64,000 nt of DNA from Orientallactaga sibirica (lineage: Eukaryota; Chordata; Mammalia; Rodentia; Dipodidae), in assembly GCA_036365145.1 (NCBI GenBank), contig JAEOAD010000004.1, forward strand, positions 52,107,001 through 52,171,000, in the 5' to 3' direction. This document shows, piece after piece, positions 1 through 11,384 of this stretch. How positions within the stretch are numbered: position 1 is the first letter of the stretch; each line of letters opens with the position of its first letter. The position numbers were made by a program, and so were the translations under genes. The notes beneath the pieces are model-generated. The model did not search any database, was not told the origin of the DNA, and worked only from the letters and a program-made list of their open reading frames with translations.

Positions 1-514
1 TACCAGGAGTTTACTTATGCTTATTTAAGAGCATTACCTATTATGAACACATGAAAATAATGAATCAAGCATTCACTTGACAGATATTTGCATTATTTTC
101 TGTGTGAGGCAATTATAAAATGGCTGATATGAACAGACACTTTCCAAGTGTACCTAACCCCATTTCCTGTCTAACAGTTCACTATGTTGTTGTTATAATA
201 GGAATTCAGAAACCATGAGTATGTTTGTTTTGACGTATAGGGCCAAAAAAAATGGATAAGAGGCTATTAAAATAATATGAATATAAAATTTTATATCATT
301 TAAATATAAGTTCAATCTTGTTACTTTTATATCTGTGCTTTTGTGATTTATTTCTACTTTAATATGATTTTTGATTTATTAATGCAAAATAATTTCATTT
401 AGATAAAATTGGTTATTGAACTCATTGCTTATAATTAAATATTTAGGTATTTAGTTGTTTCACCAGTGTGTTATTTTCACCTATGAACATTAAATGATAT
501 TTATTATATTTTAG
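1..514 (+). other. SLC38A11 intron, left edge
   Basis: A/T-rich intron sequence upstream of the first visible exon. No SINE, ORF or other feature was recognised. Confidence 0.6.
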
Positions 515-621
515 TTGACCCTGCGAGCTGGCTTATTGGCCGACACTTCATTATTGGGATTTCTACAGTCACCTTCACCCTGCCTTTGTCCTTGTACCGA
601 GATATAGCAAAACTTGGAAAG
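515..621 (+). CDS. SLC38A11: SLC38A11 exon (first in window): membrane segment ending LPLSLYRDIAKLGK
   Basis: Acceptor TTTTAG ends at 514 and donor GTAATG starts at 622. The exon opens with two bases (TT) completing a codon from an upstream exon, then 35 codons. It encodes D-P-A-S-W, the conserved IGRHFIIG stretch, then a hydrophobic segment (ISTVTFTLPLSLY) and a basic cytosolic-type turn (RDIAKLGK). The pattern TLPLSLYR-x-IAKLGK is strongly characteristic of SLC38 transporters and is what anchors the assignment. The next exon starts on a codon boundary. Residues 1-35 of the visible fragment. Confidence 0.93.
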
Positions 622-644
622 GTAATGTTTACATTTTACTAGTT

Positions 645-785
645 TTGTTTTGTAGGGTCTCACTCTAGCCCAGGCTAACCTGGAACTTATTCTGTAGCCC
701 TAGGCTGGCCTTGAACTAATGGTGATCCTCTTATATCAGCCTCCTGAGTGCTGGGATCAAAGGCATGCACCATTATGTTGGGTCA
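645..785 (-). mobile_element. B1-like SINE, antisense
   Basis: Reads on + as GGGTCTCACTCTAGCCCAGG through CTCCTGAGTGCTGGGATCAA to GGCATGCACC, the reverse complement of the 7SL-derived B1 body. It lies 25 bases after the exon donor at 622. Confidence 0.85.
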
Positions 786-800
786 ATTTTTATATTTTAA

Positions 801-999
801 ATATTTATTTATTTATTTATTTACAAGCAGAGACAGACAGAGAGAGAGAGAGAGAATGGACACACCAGGGTTGCTAGCCATTGCAAACGAACTCCAGATG
901 CATGCACCACTTTGTGCATCTGGCTTTACATGGGTATTGAACCCGGATTGTTAGTCTGTGCAGGCAAGCGCCTTAAGCACTCAGACATCTCTCTAGCCC
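801..999 (-). mobile_element. tRNA-derived SINE (DIP-like), antisense
   Basis: ATTTATTTATTT tail complement, GAGAGAG tract, CCAGATGCATGCACCAC body and an end at CTCTAGCCCC, which is the complement of the GGGGCTGGAGAGATGGCTTA head seen in sense copies. Confidence 0.88.
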
Positions 1000-1139
1000 C
1001 AATTTATACATTTTAAATGAACACACAGGAACATTAAGTTTGTGGATCTATAGCCTATTTGGCCGGGTCTTAACTATAATATTCAACCTTTAACTTACTT
1101 TAGTTTACAAATATGATTGAATGAACTGTGCCTGAATAA

Positions 1140-1800
1140 TTAGTTGTATGGGAGTGTCAAGGAAAACCTTCCCCTGGGCTGACATTAACATATGCCTTCT
1201 ACCCAGAAAGGGCACAGACCAAAGTACAATTAAGCCAAAACCAGTTTCGGGTGAACAATTGAGTTTGTTGGGGTTACTTACAGAGCAGAGGAGGGGTTGC
1301 TTACAGTATCAAGGGATGACTCAAAGGCAGCTGCATCACTGACAAGCCCGCCCCAGCACAGGTGCCGACTCACAGCTGCTCCATCTCCAGAGCACTGCAC
1401 AACCTAGCCGACAGCTCAGCTGCTCAGTCTCAAGCACAACACACAACTTGCAGCATCTCTATCTGAGAGCCTCCTCTCTAAGCAGTCTTTATTCCATCCC
1501 CTCTGTACGGCCTTAAGGGTGAGTCTTGCAACCCTTTCCCAGACTTGTTGCCTTCCCAAGTCTCAAGGAACTTCCATCCTCTCCCTCAGGAAGAACTGTT
1601 TCAGTTTCTAATTAACATAACCTTGGGGAGTGGTTGAGTGACCTTGAAGTTTCAGGTCTCCTAGACTTTCTGAATCAGAGTCTCCTTCCTCTCTTCAATT
1701 CAGGGGAATCTTCTACACAGCTGGGGGAATTGCTAACTGAATGTGAGCAAAACATGTTCTTTCTTTTCCTTTTCAGAGGAAGATATCTTAACTGAAGTCA
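1140..1800. repeat. Probable unassigned rodent interspersed repeat
   Basis: Higher-complexity, GC-richer block (GGGTTACTTACAGAGCAGAG, CTCAAAGGCAGCTGCATCAC) that resembles a common rodent repeat from memory. Family and boundaries are not certain. No coding signal. Confidence 0.35.
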
Positions 1801-1916
1801 AACAATATACTTAGAAAATGCAAAAAAAAAAAAAAAAAAAAAACTATACTTAAAACATATCTGATTTATTGGAAAAGGATTTCATTTTTTTATAGATAAA
1901 CTTAAAAAAAAAAAAA

Positions 1917-2068
1917 GTCCAGGTGCGGTGGCACACACCTTTAACCCCAGCACTTGGCAGGCCAGCCAAGGACAGAGGATCACTGTGAGTTCAAGGCCAA
2001 CCTGAGACTACATAGTGAATTCCAGGTCAGCCTGAGCTACAGTGAGACCCTACCTCAATAAAACAAAG
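1917..2068 (+). mobile_element. B1-like SINE, sense
   Basis: CCAGGTGCGGTGGCACACAC start, CCCAGCACTTGG, CTACATAGTGAATTCCAGGT and GTGAGACCCTACCTC end. It follows a poly-A and is directly followed by a tRNA-type SINE. Confidence 0.88.
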
Positions 2069-2069
2069 C

Positions 2070-2300
2070 AAGGGCTGGAGTGATGGCTTAGTGGTTAAGG
2101 TGCATGCCTGTGAAGCCAAAGGACCCAAGTTTGATTCTCCAGGTCTCACGTAAGCCAGATGCACATGGTAGCACATGTGTCTGGAGTTCATTTCCAGTGG
2201 CTAAGAGGCCCTGGTGCACCCATTCTCTCCTTCTCTTTCTCTCTCCCCACCCCCCCCCGTCTTAAAGAAATAAATCACAAAAACAAAACAAAACAAACAA
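2070..2300 (+). mobile_element. DIP-like SINE, sense
   Basis: GGGCTGGAGTGATGGCTTAG head, GATTCTCCAGG region, CTGGAGTTCATTTCCAGTGG body, then CT-rich and A-rich tail. Confidence 0.88.
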
Positions 2301-2448
2301 AAAGATTATACTTAGAGACATAAAACAATGTGTTTGAAGAAGTAAATAAATTTAATCTGATTTAAACCTAATGCAGTGCATATACATATCAAATGTTATA
2401 GAGTGCCTTATTAATATGTTTTGTCTATCAATTATTTTTGTTAAAATT

Positions 2449-2830
2449 AGGGCTGGAGGGATGGCTTAGCAGTTAAGGCACTAGCCTGCAAAGACAAAAG
2501 ACCCAGGTTTGATTCCCCAGGGCCCACATAAGCCAGATGTACAAGGTGGCACATGCTTCTGGAGTTCCTTTGCAGTTGCTAAAGGCACTGGAGAGATGGC
2601 TTAGCGGTTAAGCACTCACCCGTGAAGCCTAAGAACCCCAGTTACAGGCTCGATTCCCCAGGAACAACGTTAGCCATATGCACAAGGTGGCACATGCATC
2701 TAGAGTTTGTTTGTAGTGGCTGGAGGCCCTGGAGCACCCATTCTCTTTCTGTCTACCTGCCTCTTTCTCTCTCTGTCTGCCTGTCGCTCTCAAATAAATA
2801 AATAAAAATAAATAAACAAAAAAAATTTAG
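2449..2830 (+). mobile_element. Two head-to-tail DIP-like SINEs
   Basis: The first copy (2449-2584) stops at GCAGTTGCTAAAGGC, where a second complete copy (2585-2830, CTGGAGAGATGGCTTAGCGG to an AAATAA-rich tail) begins. This looks like insertion of one SINE into the 3' part of another or a dimer. Confidence 0.85.
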
Positions 2831-2839
2831 AAATCTTAC

Positions 2840-4350
2840 AAATCATAAAATAAGGTTTAAAAATTTTTAAGTATTTTTAAAATTAAAAATAACTAAAAAT
2901 AAATTCACAAATAACAATGTATAATATACCTAATTTTCATTCAATGAATTTACATGGAAATTTGTTAATTAATCAATTATTGAGAACTTGGCAAGTGTGT
3001 GATTATTGCTGAAAAAGAAATGCTAATGAAATCAAACAAATAATTAACTCATCATATAATTTCATTTTGGTACACTAGCCTTTATCTTGCTATATTGTTA
3101 TGGGAAACTGAGTCACACCGAGATGGCACCAGAGACAGAGAATCAGAAAATTTGTTCATATTGACATATACTCAACTTCCAAAGCCTGAGTACTGATCTC
3201 TGATAGCTCAGAGCTTTTCTAGACAGTGTGGCAGGCAGTTTGACATCATCTTGAGTTCATTAAACTATTGATGGGTTACAAGTTTCTAAGGTTACATGAT
3301 TTGGGGACACATACAGAAATTTCCCTAGCAATAAGTCAGTGATAAGAAAGTACATATGCATAACAGAAAGCTGTGTGTTGAGGACTGTTTGTGTCTATGG
3401 CTACACTAACCAGATAACATACCAGCAGGGGGCAGCTGCATAGATAGGGAGGAGACGCAGGGTCATGCCATCTCCCTGGGAAAGCTTCTACAATACAAAT
3501 TTGTGTTTTATAGTATCATCTGGGTCTGGTTTCTGTATTCAGTTTTTTCTACCACAGTGTTGTTCCCTTACTACCAAGAAATGTCTATACTTTACCCAAA
3601 ATATAACTGGTACTATGTCTACATGATGCCAAACATTCTGAGGAGGCTTTTGAAAATGGTTAATTACATGATGCTTTTATGTTCTATTCTGAAAAATTAC
3701 AACAGTTGACAAAATTTAACTTTTCACTGCGACATTTGCCATTGCATCTCCAGTGATAAAATCCCTCCTTCCAGGCAGAGCAGATCAGAACAGAGACACA
3801 ACCACACCTTTCATCGCTAGCAGTGGTACAGAAACAAGCAAGAATGTATCCAAAAGGGATTTGGTGGAGTGTTCATTCAGTTACCTGAATCCATGAGCTA
3901 ATTTTCACTTCACAAGTTCAATGTAGATATGAATATTATCCTGTAAGAACAGAAAGCAAAGCTCTGATGGAAGGAACTAATATTACCGTATTGTTATTTT
4001 CTAAATATTTCCCTCTAATGTCCCCTGAAAGTGTCATTAAAATATTGAAATCTCTCTTGAGCAAAGCACAAAAGCACAGTAGTAAGCCCTGATCTGGATT
4101 CGGTACTTGCCTCTTCATTCTGTCTGACAGCTTCCAGCTCTATCAGCTTGGCTTTGTAATTTAATCTCTCTGTTCTTCTAAAGACCAGTAGTCTCATAAT
4201 ATAAATTTTTGTCTAATTAAACATTAAGAATTTAGAAAACAAAGTTATTGAGAGACATGTGAACTAAAGCAATTTAATATTCTTTTTTACTTATCTGAGA
4301 AAAGAATCTAACGTGCTTCTTTATTTAAAATTCAAAATCAAAATGGGGGT
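2840..4350 (+). other. Intron sequence without recognised features
   Basis: A/T-rich intron DNA. Open frames here (for example 3503-3709 and 3936-4197) are short and lack splice or homology support. Confidence 0.55.
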
Positions 4351-4351
4351 G

Positions 4352-5025
4352 GGGGCTGGAGAGATGGCTTAGTGGCTAAGGCGCATGCCTGCAAAGCCTA
4401 AGGACCCTAGTTCGATTCTCCAGGTCCATGTAAGCTGGATGCACAAGGGGGCGCACATGTCTGGAGTTTGTTTGCAGTGGCTAGAGGCCCTTGCATACCC
4501 ATTCTCGCTCACCCTCTCTCTGTCTCTAATAAATAAAGAAATAAAAATTAAAAAATAATCAAAACAGGGCTAAGGAGATGGCTCAGTAGATAAAGGTGCT
4601 TGCTTGCAAAGTGTGACAACATGAGTTCAGTTCCTCACTACCCACATAAAGCCAGATGTACATATTGGCACATGGCTCTGGAGGCCATTTGCAGAGGGAA
4701 GAGTCCCTGGTATCTCCCTACTCTATCTCTCTCAAATAAATGAATAAGTAAATAATATTTTAAAATAAAATTAGGGAGCTGGGTGTATGGCTTAGCAGTT
4801 AAGGCACTTGCATATGAAGCCTAAGGACCCAGGTTCAATTTCCTGGTATCCATGTAAACCAGATGCACAAGGTAGCACATGTGTCCAGAGTTAATTTGCA
4901 GTGGCTAGAGTCCCTGTCATAACCATTCTCTCTCTCTCTCTCTCATATATATCCCTCCTTCAATTTCCTTCCCTCTCTCCTCTCTCTCAAATAAATAAAT
5001 AAATAAATAAATAAAATATTTAAAT
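4352..5025 (+). mobile_element. Cluster of three DIP-like SINEs, all sense
   Basis: Heads at about 4354 (GGGCTGGAGAGATGGCTTAG), 4567 (GGGCTAAGGAGATGGCTCAG) and 4777 (GCTGGGTGTATGGCTTAGCA), each with body, CT tract and A-rich tail. The first carries GCACAAGGGGGCGC at 4441-4454, close to a CTCF core. The third ends in an (AAAT)n tail. Confidence 0.87.
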
Positions 5026-5300
5026 TACAATACAGACAGGAAGAGAAAGAACAGACCTAGAAAAATCTGACCAAAGAGCAAACCACACCAGAAAAAAAAA
5101 AAAAAAAAATCAACTAACAGAGAGCAGAGAAGAAAAAGCAGAAGCATTAGAAAAAAAAAATTTAAAAACTGAGAAAAAGAAAAAGAATAGAGAAGTGAGG
5201 CTATGTGGCATGCTGGAAGGAGAAGGGGAAGATAAAGAGAGAAGAAGCAATTACAGATAGCAAAATAGCTAGCACAAGTCAATACTAAAAGAGATCCTGA
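5026..5300. repeat. Purine-rich A/G tract
   Basis: Runs of AAAAAAA and GAGAAAAAG dominate. The antisense open frame is therefore Phe/Leu-rich and is a composition artefact. Confidence 0.7.
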
Positions 5301-5556
5301 AGAAAAAGATATAATTTCAAACTTTCAAAGTAGGAAGCCATGAAAAGGGCTTTGACTTAACAAGATCTCATAGTCATGTGAATACATGTTGCTTTCTTTG
5401 GGGGTAGGGGCCAAGACTGTGACCCGACTCAAGGAGTGACATGTCTAAGATTACACACACCAATCTATAGTATACACCACTAAAGAACTGAGTAAAAGTA
5501 GCCAAGGAATAGTACCCAAGAAAAAAAATATTTTAAATAATCTGTTATTTTCAACT

Positions 5557-5690
5557 AATTTATTTTTAACAATTTCATACATATATAAAATATATTTTGA
5601 TCATATTCACTCCCTCCAGTATTGTCTCTTGTCTTCCTTCCACTCCTGCTAAACCTTCTCTTCCTCCTTATAATGTCTTTACATTTTCTT
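5557..5690. mobile_element. L1-like 3' fragment abutting exon acceptor
   Basis: TTTATTTTTAACAATTTCAT, then TATATTTTGATCATATTCAC and a pyrimidine-rich stretch. It aligns by eye with 34545-34650 and 35728-36120 in this window, a family resembling rodent L1 3' ends. Its C/T tract runs into the acceptor of the exon at 5697. Confidence 0.55.
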
Positions 5691-5696
5691 TTGCAG

Positions 5697-5776
5697 ATTT
5701 CTCTTATTTCGACAATTTTAACAACTCTAATTCTTGGAATTGTGATGACAAGGGTATTTTCATTGGGTCCTCACAT
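5697..5776 (+). CDS. SLC38A11: SLC38A11 exon: membrane segment LISTILTTLILGIVM
   Basis: Acceptor TTTTGCAG ends at 5696; donor is GTAAGT at 5777. Twenty-six codons plus two bases (AT) that join the A of the next exon to make Ile. The product is one almost continuous hydrophobic helix (S-L-I-S-T-I-L-T-T-L-I-L-G-I-V-M) followed by T-R-V-F-S-L-G-P-H, a short loop. The ATG-TAA read straight through the donor shows why no long ORF marks this exon. The long pyrimidine tract before the acceptor lies in repeat-like sequence (5557-5690), described separately. Confidence 0.92.
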
Positions 5777-5884
5777 GTAAGTTGTGTTGTTAAAATTGTG
5801 TTTGGTTTGTAGGTTTCACATATATGTTTAGATGACATAAGTGCAGTAATATAAAGTCATCAAGAACATGAAAAAATGTAGAAA

Positions 5885-6175
5885 GCAACATAGCAACCTG
5901 TAATTTCAGCCCCTAACAGGTAGATTCAGGAGGATCAGGAGTTCAGGGTCAAGGTCATTTACAGCTACATAGCAAATTCAAGGCCAACCTGAGCAACATG
6001 AGACTGAGACTCTGTCAAAACACCAAATATAATGTGGGACACGGTGACTCATGCCTTTACTCCTAACAGAGGCAGAGCCAGGAGGATTGCCATGAGTTCA
6101 AGGCCACCCTGACAGTATGTAGTGAGTTCCAGGTCAGCATGGGACAAAGTAATACCCTACCTTGAAAAAACAATA
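5885..6175 (+). mobile_element. Old B1-like copy followed by a younger B1-like SINE
   Basis: 5885-6025 has CTACATAGCAAATTCAAGGC and GAGACTCTGTCAAAA; 6032-6175 has CATGCCTTTACTCCTAACAG, CATGAGTTCAAGGCCACCCT and TAGTGAGTTCCAGGTCAGC. Confidence 0.75.
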
Positions 6176-6324
6176 TTCCTATTACATAATACTATATGTA
6201 TTTAGTATTTGAAAAAACAAGGCACAATCTTTTCATTTGAGCTCTACCAAGCTGAAGGGAAAGAAAACTTATATAACATTTTAATAGCCGGTTCTAAGGA
6301 TTAGAATAAAGACAGAATTTGAGG

Positions 6325-6710
6325 TTGGGTATTGCACCCAGTTTTAATCCCAGCCCTTTGGGGGGATGGGGAGACAGAGTTAGGAGGATTGCCATGAGTT
6401 CAAGGCCATCCTGAGACTACATTGCGAATTCAAGGTAATCCTGAGCTAGAGGGAGACCCTACCTCAAAAAACCAAAAATAAAAAAAGATAGGACTTAAAC
6501 TAGTAGTACACAGAAATGAAATACAGTTGGATTCAATCTTACCAAAATTTTACCAGGCTAAGCTGAAATGAGGCAGATAAAGAAAATAGCATAGCCAGAT
6601 GTCCTGTCTCACACTTATAACTCCAGCACCCAGGAGGCTGAGCAATAGGATTGCTAGTTTAAGAGCAACTTTGGGATGTACACTGACACTCTGTTTTCAA
6701 AATTAAAAAA
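6325..6710 (+). mobile_element. Two diverged B1-like SINEs, sense
   Basis: 6325-6485 carries TTTTAATCCCAGCCCTTTGG and CTACATTGCGAATTCAAGGT; 6590-6710 carries ACTCCAGCACCCAGGAGGCT and ends in an A-rich tail. Confidence 0.72.
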
Positions 6711-6719
6711 AGTATTTGC

Positions 6720-7586
6720 TGTTCTCCATTACTCTAATCTTAGTCACTTTGTAAACTTTCCTTTATTTTCTTTAAAGCTTATATGCTTGAATTATGTTTG
6801 TTTAAGATGCTCAGTTCACTGGTAGCCAATGGTAACAACCAACAATGGTATGGCAACTATCTGTGTTTCATATTATTTGGTCAAGTAAAACGTTGATAAT
6901 TTGGTATTTGTTCCTAAATTTTTAAAAAAGGTTACTCATCCTTGAAGTGCGATGGTATGCATACTGCTAATCTAACCAGGCTTTTCTGCTCTGTCCAGAG
7001 ACTAGGTTCACCAGGTAAAGAGCATGTGACTAGCATGCTAAAGAACACAAAATAAAATAGACTTAAGGAATTCAAGGAATATAGCGTCTTCTATGAATGT
7101 TCTTTTTGAGAAAGAAAAAAAAAAAAACAAGAAAGCTGGTAAATACTTCTAACTGATGGTGTGGTTCACGTTAATTTGTTGTTACTCTGTCATATTATTT
7201 CCACATGTGTGTGCTTCTGGTGAGCTTCTTTGCCTACCAGAAAAATACCAAACAATGTGCCTCAAGTAGTCCACAAGTCCAAGGTCAGGGTGCCAGTAGG
7301 TCTTGATTGAAGTAAAGTCCCTCTTGCCCTTGCTGTGTGTTCTCATATGGCCACAAGATGTCTGTTGTCACCACTGATAAGTGCACCAATCCCCTCTTGA
7401 GGCCCACCCTCATGACCTCATCTACTCCTTGGACCTGCTGCTTCTAGTCACTGAGCTGCTGCTCCACAGACGAAAACAGCAAGCTATAAATCAGTATTTG
7501 CTGCAAGTGGTATATTTAAAAAAAAAAAAAAAAAAGAGGAAGAAAATAAATTCAGTACAATAAGTACTAAGTAGAAAAATGAGTGG
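6720..7586 (+). other. Intron sequence without recognised features
   Basis: Ordinary intron DNA with poly-A tracts near 7115 and 7519. No supported gene or repeat family. Confidence 0.5.
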
Positions 7587-7587
7587 A

Positions 7588-7772
7588 GGGTGGAGAGATG
7601 GCTTAGCTGCTAAGGTGCATGCCTGCAAAGCCTAAGGACCCATGTTCTACTTTCCAGATCCCATGTTAGCCAGATGAACAAAGGTGAGGCAAGCACAAGG
7701 TTGCACATGCCCACTAGGTGGCACAAGCATCTGGAATTCAATTGCAGTGGCTGAGGTCATGGCATTCTTTAT

Positions 7773-7821
<49 letters not shown>

Positions 7822-7860
7822 GACTTGCTCTCTCTAAAATAAAAAGAAATTAAAAAAACA
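7588..7860 (+). mobile_element. DIP-like SINE with long (CT)n, sense
   Basis: GGTGGAGAGATGGCTTAGCT head and a body with a small internal duplication (GCACAAGGTTGCACATG then TGGCACAAGCATCTGG), ending in a long TCTCTC tract and A-rich tail. Confidence 0.85.
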
Positions 7861-8046
7861 GAAAAATGAGAGGAGTGAAAGCAATGTCCAAACTGACTCT
7901 TTCATGGTCTCTCTGGATCTGGGAGAGTAGTCTAGAGGAAGAAAAATATGATCTGATTATCTTCAGGGATGAACTGGAATTTTTCTACATACATCAGTGG
8001 GTAAAAGTCATTGCAGGCCCAGAAAGGATACATATGAAAATACAAC

Positions 8047-8155
8047 AGCAGCGGGCATGGTGGCAGAGGTAGGAGGATCACCATGAGTTTGAGGCCACCC
8101 TGAAACTACATAGTGAGTTCGAGGTCAGCCTGGGCTAGAGCAAACCCCTAACTCG

Positions 8156-8187
<32 letters not shown>
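8047..8187 (+). mobile_element. B1-like SINE, internally shortened, with long poly-A
   Basis: GCGGGCATGGTGGCAGAGGT skips the usual ACACCTTTAATCCCAGCACT part, then continues GAGGCCACCCTGAAACTACA and ends in about 33 A's. Confidence 0.82.
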
Positions 8188-8261
8188 ACCATATGTTTGA
8201 TTCTCTGAATGCTTATTTGCTTATTTAGGGTTTTCACTTCTGGTTTTCAAACATTAAATTA

Positions 8262-8405
8262 AAAACTGGTTTTGGTAATACACACCTATAATCCCAGCTC
8301 TGGGGAAGTGGAGACAGGATAATCAAAATTCAAGGAGAACCTTGACTACATAGCAATTTTGAAGCCATCCTGGGTTATCTGAGATCCTGTCTTTAAAAAA
8401 AGGAA
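8262..8405 (+). mobile_element. Old B1-like SINE, sense
   Basis: CACACCTATAATCCCAGCTC, CTACATAGCAATTTTGAAGC and GAGATCCTGTCTTTAAAAAA. Confidence 0.7.
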
Positions 8406-8410
8406 AAAGC

Positions 8411-8650
8411 TGGGCTGGAGAGATGGCTTAGCAGTTAAGGCGCCTGCCTCCTAAGCCTAGGAACGCCAGTGCCAATCTTCAGGTCCCATGTTTAGCCAGA
8501 TGCAGTGATGCAAGGGCGCAATGCTGCACTTGACCACAAGGGGGCGCACGCATCTGGATTTTGTTCACAGCAGCTGAGTGGCTGTTGGCGCGCCCATCTC
8601 TATCTGTCTTCCTCTCCCTCTCTCTGTGTCTCTCTCCAAAAAAAAAGAAA
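8411..8650 (+). mobile_element. DIP-like SINE, CTCF-motif subfamily, sense
   Basis: Head GGGCTGGAGAGATGGCTTAG. The middle differs from the common type: GATGCAGTGATGCAAGGGCG, then TTGACCACAAGGGGGCGCAC and GGCTGTTGGCGCGCCC. The core CCACAAGGGGGCGC is at 8534-8547. Confidence 0.86.
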
Positions 8651-11343
8651 AGGAAAGAAAAGGAAAGGAAAAGCTAAATTATAGCAACAAAGAGCTAGTA
8701 AGAACAATAAGTAATACAATTTATAAATAATATTTCAGGCTAAAATGTTAACTATGAAACAGAACTACTATAACTGATTTCTTTTAATGACATTCTACAG
8801 AACAGATTGCTATTGCTATTATAACAAAAGGTCTTTTAAATTTGTTATGTATATATGAAGCAATATCAAAGGGAAAATGGAGAGGAAATTCAAACATTAA
8901 GGAAGTAAATAAATCAGTGCTCCCTGGTGCACCAGGAGATGTGTATAAATCAACAGATTCCATCTGTGGCTTCACATTAGAATCCCCTGAGCAGCTTCAA
9001 GGACTGGTAATGCCACAGCCACCTGCAGAGTGGCTGACAGCACCTATCTAGGGGCCTGCAGTAGGATGCCCTGTGTAATCCCTGCCGAGTCTGCAAACAA
9101 GGATCTCCCTTAGAGCTTCTTGGCTTAAAATCAGGAGTATGCAACAAGAGACACGTCACTCCCAAAACGAAACCAGAGACTGTCATTTTCTTTACCATCA
9201 TGTGAGACACTCTCATGAATGCAGAGAAATGCTCTGTCCTTAAGGGACTTAAGTTTAGTGGAGGCAAAAGCTTCACAAATGAAATGAAGGTCAGATGGGC
9301 TGTGAAATTTGGTCCAAAGGAAGGAGGAAAGGAAAGTCACTTAAGGGGCTGATTTTGTAGCTAAAGAAATATTTTGGGTTTTAAACAAAATCTGACCCAT
9401 ACCTTCTAAGTGTGATATTTTGTCAGAGATTGCATTCTTTTCCCAGTAATTGGGATTATTTAAGTGTTTCAATATTTTGATATTAAAGGTGTATTCCTTT
9501 TAACACTGAGACACCTTTTGTTTGTTTGTTTGTTGAAACAGCTTCTGTTTGCCCCATTTACAGTCAGACCAGTGAAATCCCATGTTCAGGGGTTGGCATA
9601 GTAGCTAGGCAAGCAGGCTTCTTTCAGAAAATATGACAGGTACAAATTCTTATAATCCATAAAACATGACGGATTCAATACACTACGGGTACTTTTCTTC
9701 ATTTTTGGTTCAAATGAATGACCAGAAAAGCTGTAGTTTCTTTTTATTTTTTTTCTCTAGGTTTTTAAATGTGGTATTTGAAAAAGCTCTTTAAATCCAC
9801 CATCAGGAAAGAGGAAGGTCTGTAATGGCTACTCATATTGACCTTGTTACCATGGAAACACCTTTTTAGTGGTTGTGTTTTAAAAATAAAACACAATTCA
9901 ATTTCCTTTTCCATAAGCCATAGGACCATGAATTCTGCTTTCTGATATGATTTCAAATATCCACAGTCCAATGACTTTCAGTTCTTCTTGAAAATTATGT
10001 TTAGTTTTATTGTATTTTCTAACCTTTTGCTTTCTAAAAACTGAGGTAGCAGGCCATTTAATTGCTTTCCAGAGAGTGCACAGATATAAAAGTGCACATA
10101 CACAGTTCTCCTGCTTTTCCATTTTTTTAAAACTAGAACAAGGGGCATTGTTGTAAAAGCCTTCATTCAGCTTCTCATTAATAGTCAGACTTTTACAATT
10201 AGTATGGAGATAACATGCAATCAAATATGAAAACTATTTCCCTTTCTATGACATTTATTTTATGGTATTTAACCAATAATGCATCACTCTAAACCTAATT
10301 CTACTAAGTGTGTCTGTACTTCTTAGAAGTGCTTACATACATAAGATGTGCCAAGATCTCATTACCCATTAGTTTCCTTACTGTTTGTCCCAACCCTGAA
10401 CTTCTACAGTTTAATGAATTAGACATTTTTAAAAGAAAGCCAGAAAAAAAAAAAAGGGTAAAGCAACTCAAAGAGAACATACTTGAAAAGGGAATGATTA
10501 GTTCTGACAAGTATCAAACACTGAATTTTTTGATGATTCATAAATTACTGTTGTCTTATTGCACATGATAATACCCTTCAGACCTGACTGAAAAACTGTT
10601 GAAGCAAAAGAGAATACATTGACTCAATGATAAAAGTCAAGATTCGTTCTGGTTTGGGGTATGGTTTTATTTAGGAGCTTAGTTAATGAAATCAGACCTG
10701 GGTTTTCTCTGTCATCTCTTTTCTTTGTTTCTATGGGGCTCTAGTTTCTGAGATGCTTCCCATACTATGACAAGCTGGGCCAGGAGTCGCAGCTTAGACT
10801 CACTCAAACCCAGGTCCACAAGGGAAAAGCTTTCTCTTTCAGGGCACTTCCAACTCCACAGTCAGGCTCATTTCTGAATGGTTCTGGTGAGGATGCACAA
10901 CTGACGAATGCACCAGTCAACCTATCGAGGGGGTCGGGAAACCCCTCAGGATACTCCTTCACATTCCGTGGCTCTTGCAGTCATCCCACCTCTCTTCTGC
11001 AGTGTTCCTTCAGCCTTGGAGGGCATGTGATTAGTCTCCTTTAGTGTTGAGCTCTCTGCAGCCTCTGACATCCTGCTTTGAGGAGTTTGGAGTCTCCTCA
11101 GTGTAGGAACAACATCTGTTCTTAAAACCATGGAAGTTATTGAGCAAGAGATAAACAAGTGAAAAGATGGATCTAAAGGTGAACCCAAGAGATCCTGGAG
11201 GGTTGGCATTGAGGGTATTGCTAGTGGTCCTTCCAAAGAGACTAGAGCATCTCATCTTGAAACTCTGGGCTAAGTATATGGAGAACAGCAGATGACCTCA
11301 TTCTGAAGCCCACAGTTGGTAACTGGAGCATGCTGTTTCGAAG

Positions 11344-11384
<41 letters not shown>

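Noticed and set aside
4352..5025. Regular repeats suggestive of a CRISPR array
   Set aside because: Units are about 200-bp SINEs with poly-A tails, in a mammalian genome; no short direct repeats with spacers.
5025..5282. Phe/Leu-rich minus-strand frame resembling membrane helices
   Set aside because: Arises from A/G-rich simple sequence.
9898..10224. 108-codon minus-strand open frame
   Set aside because: No recognisable domain, start context or splice sites; A/T-rich intron of a gene on the other strand.
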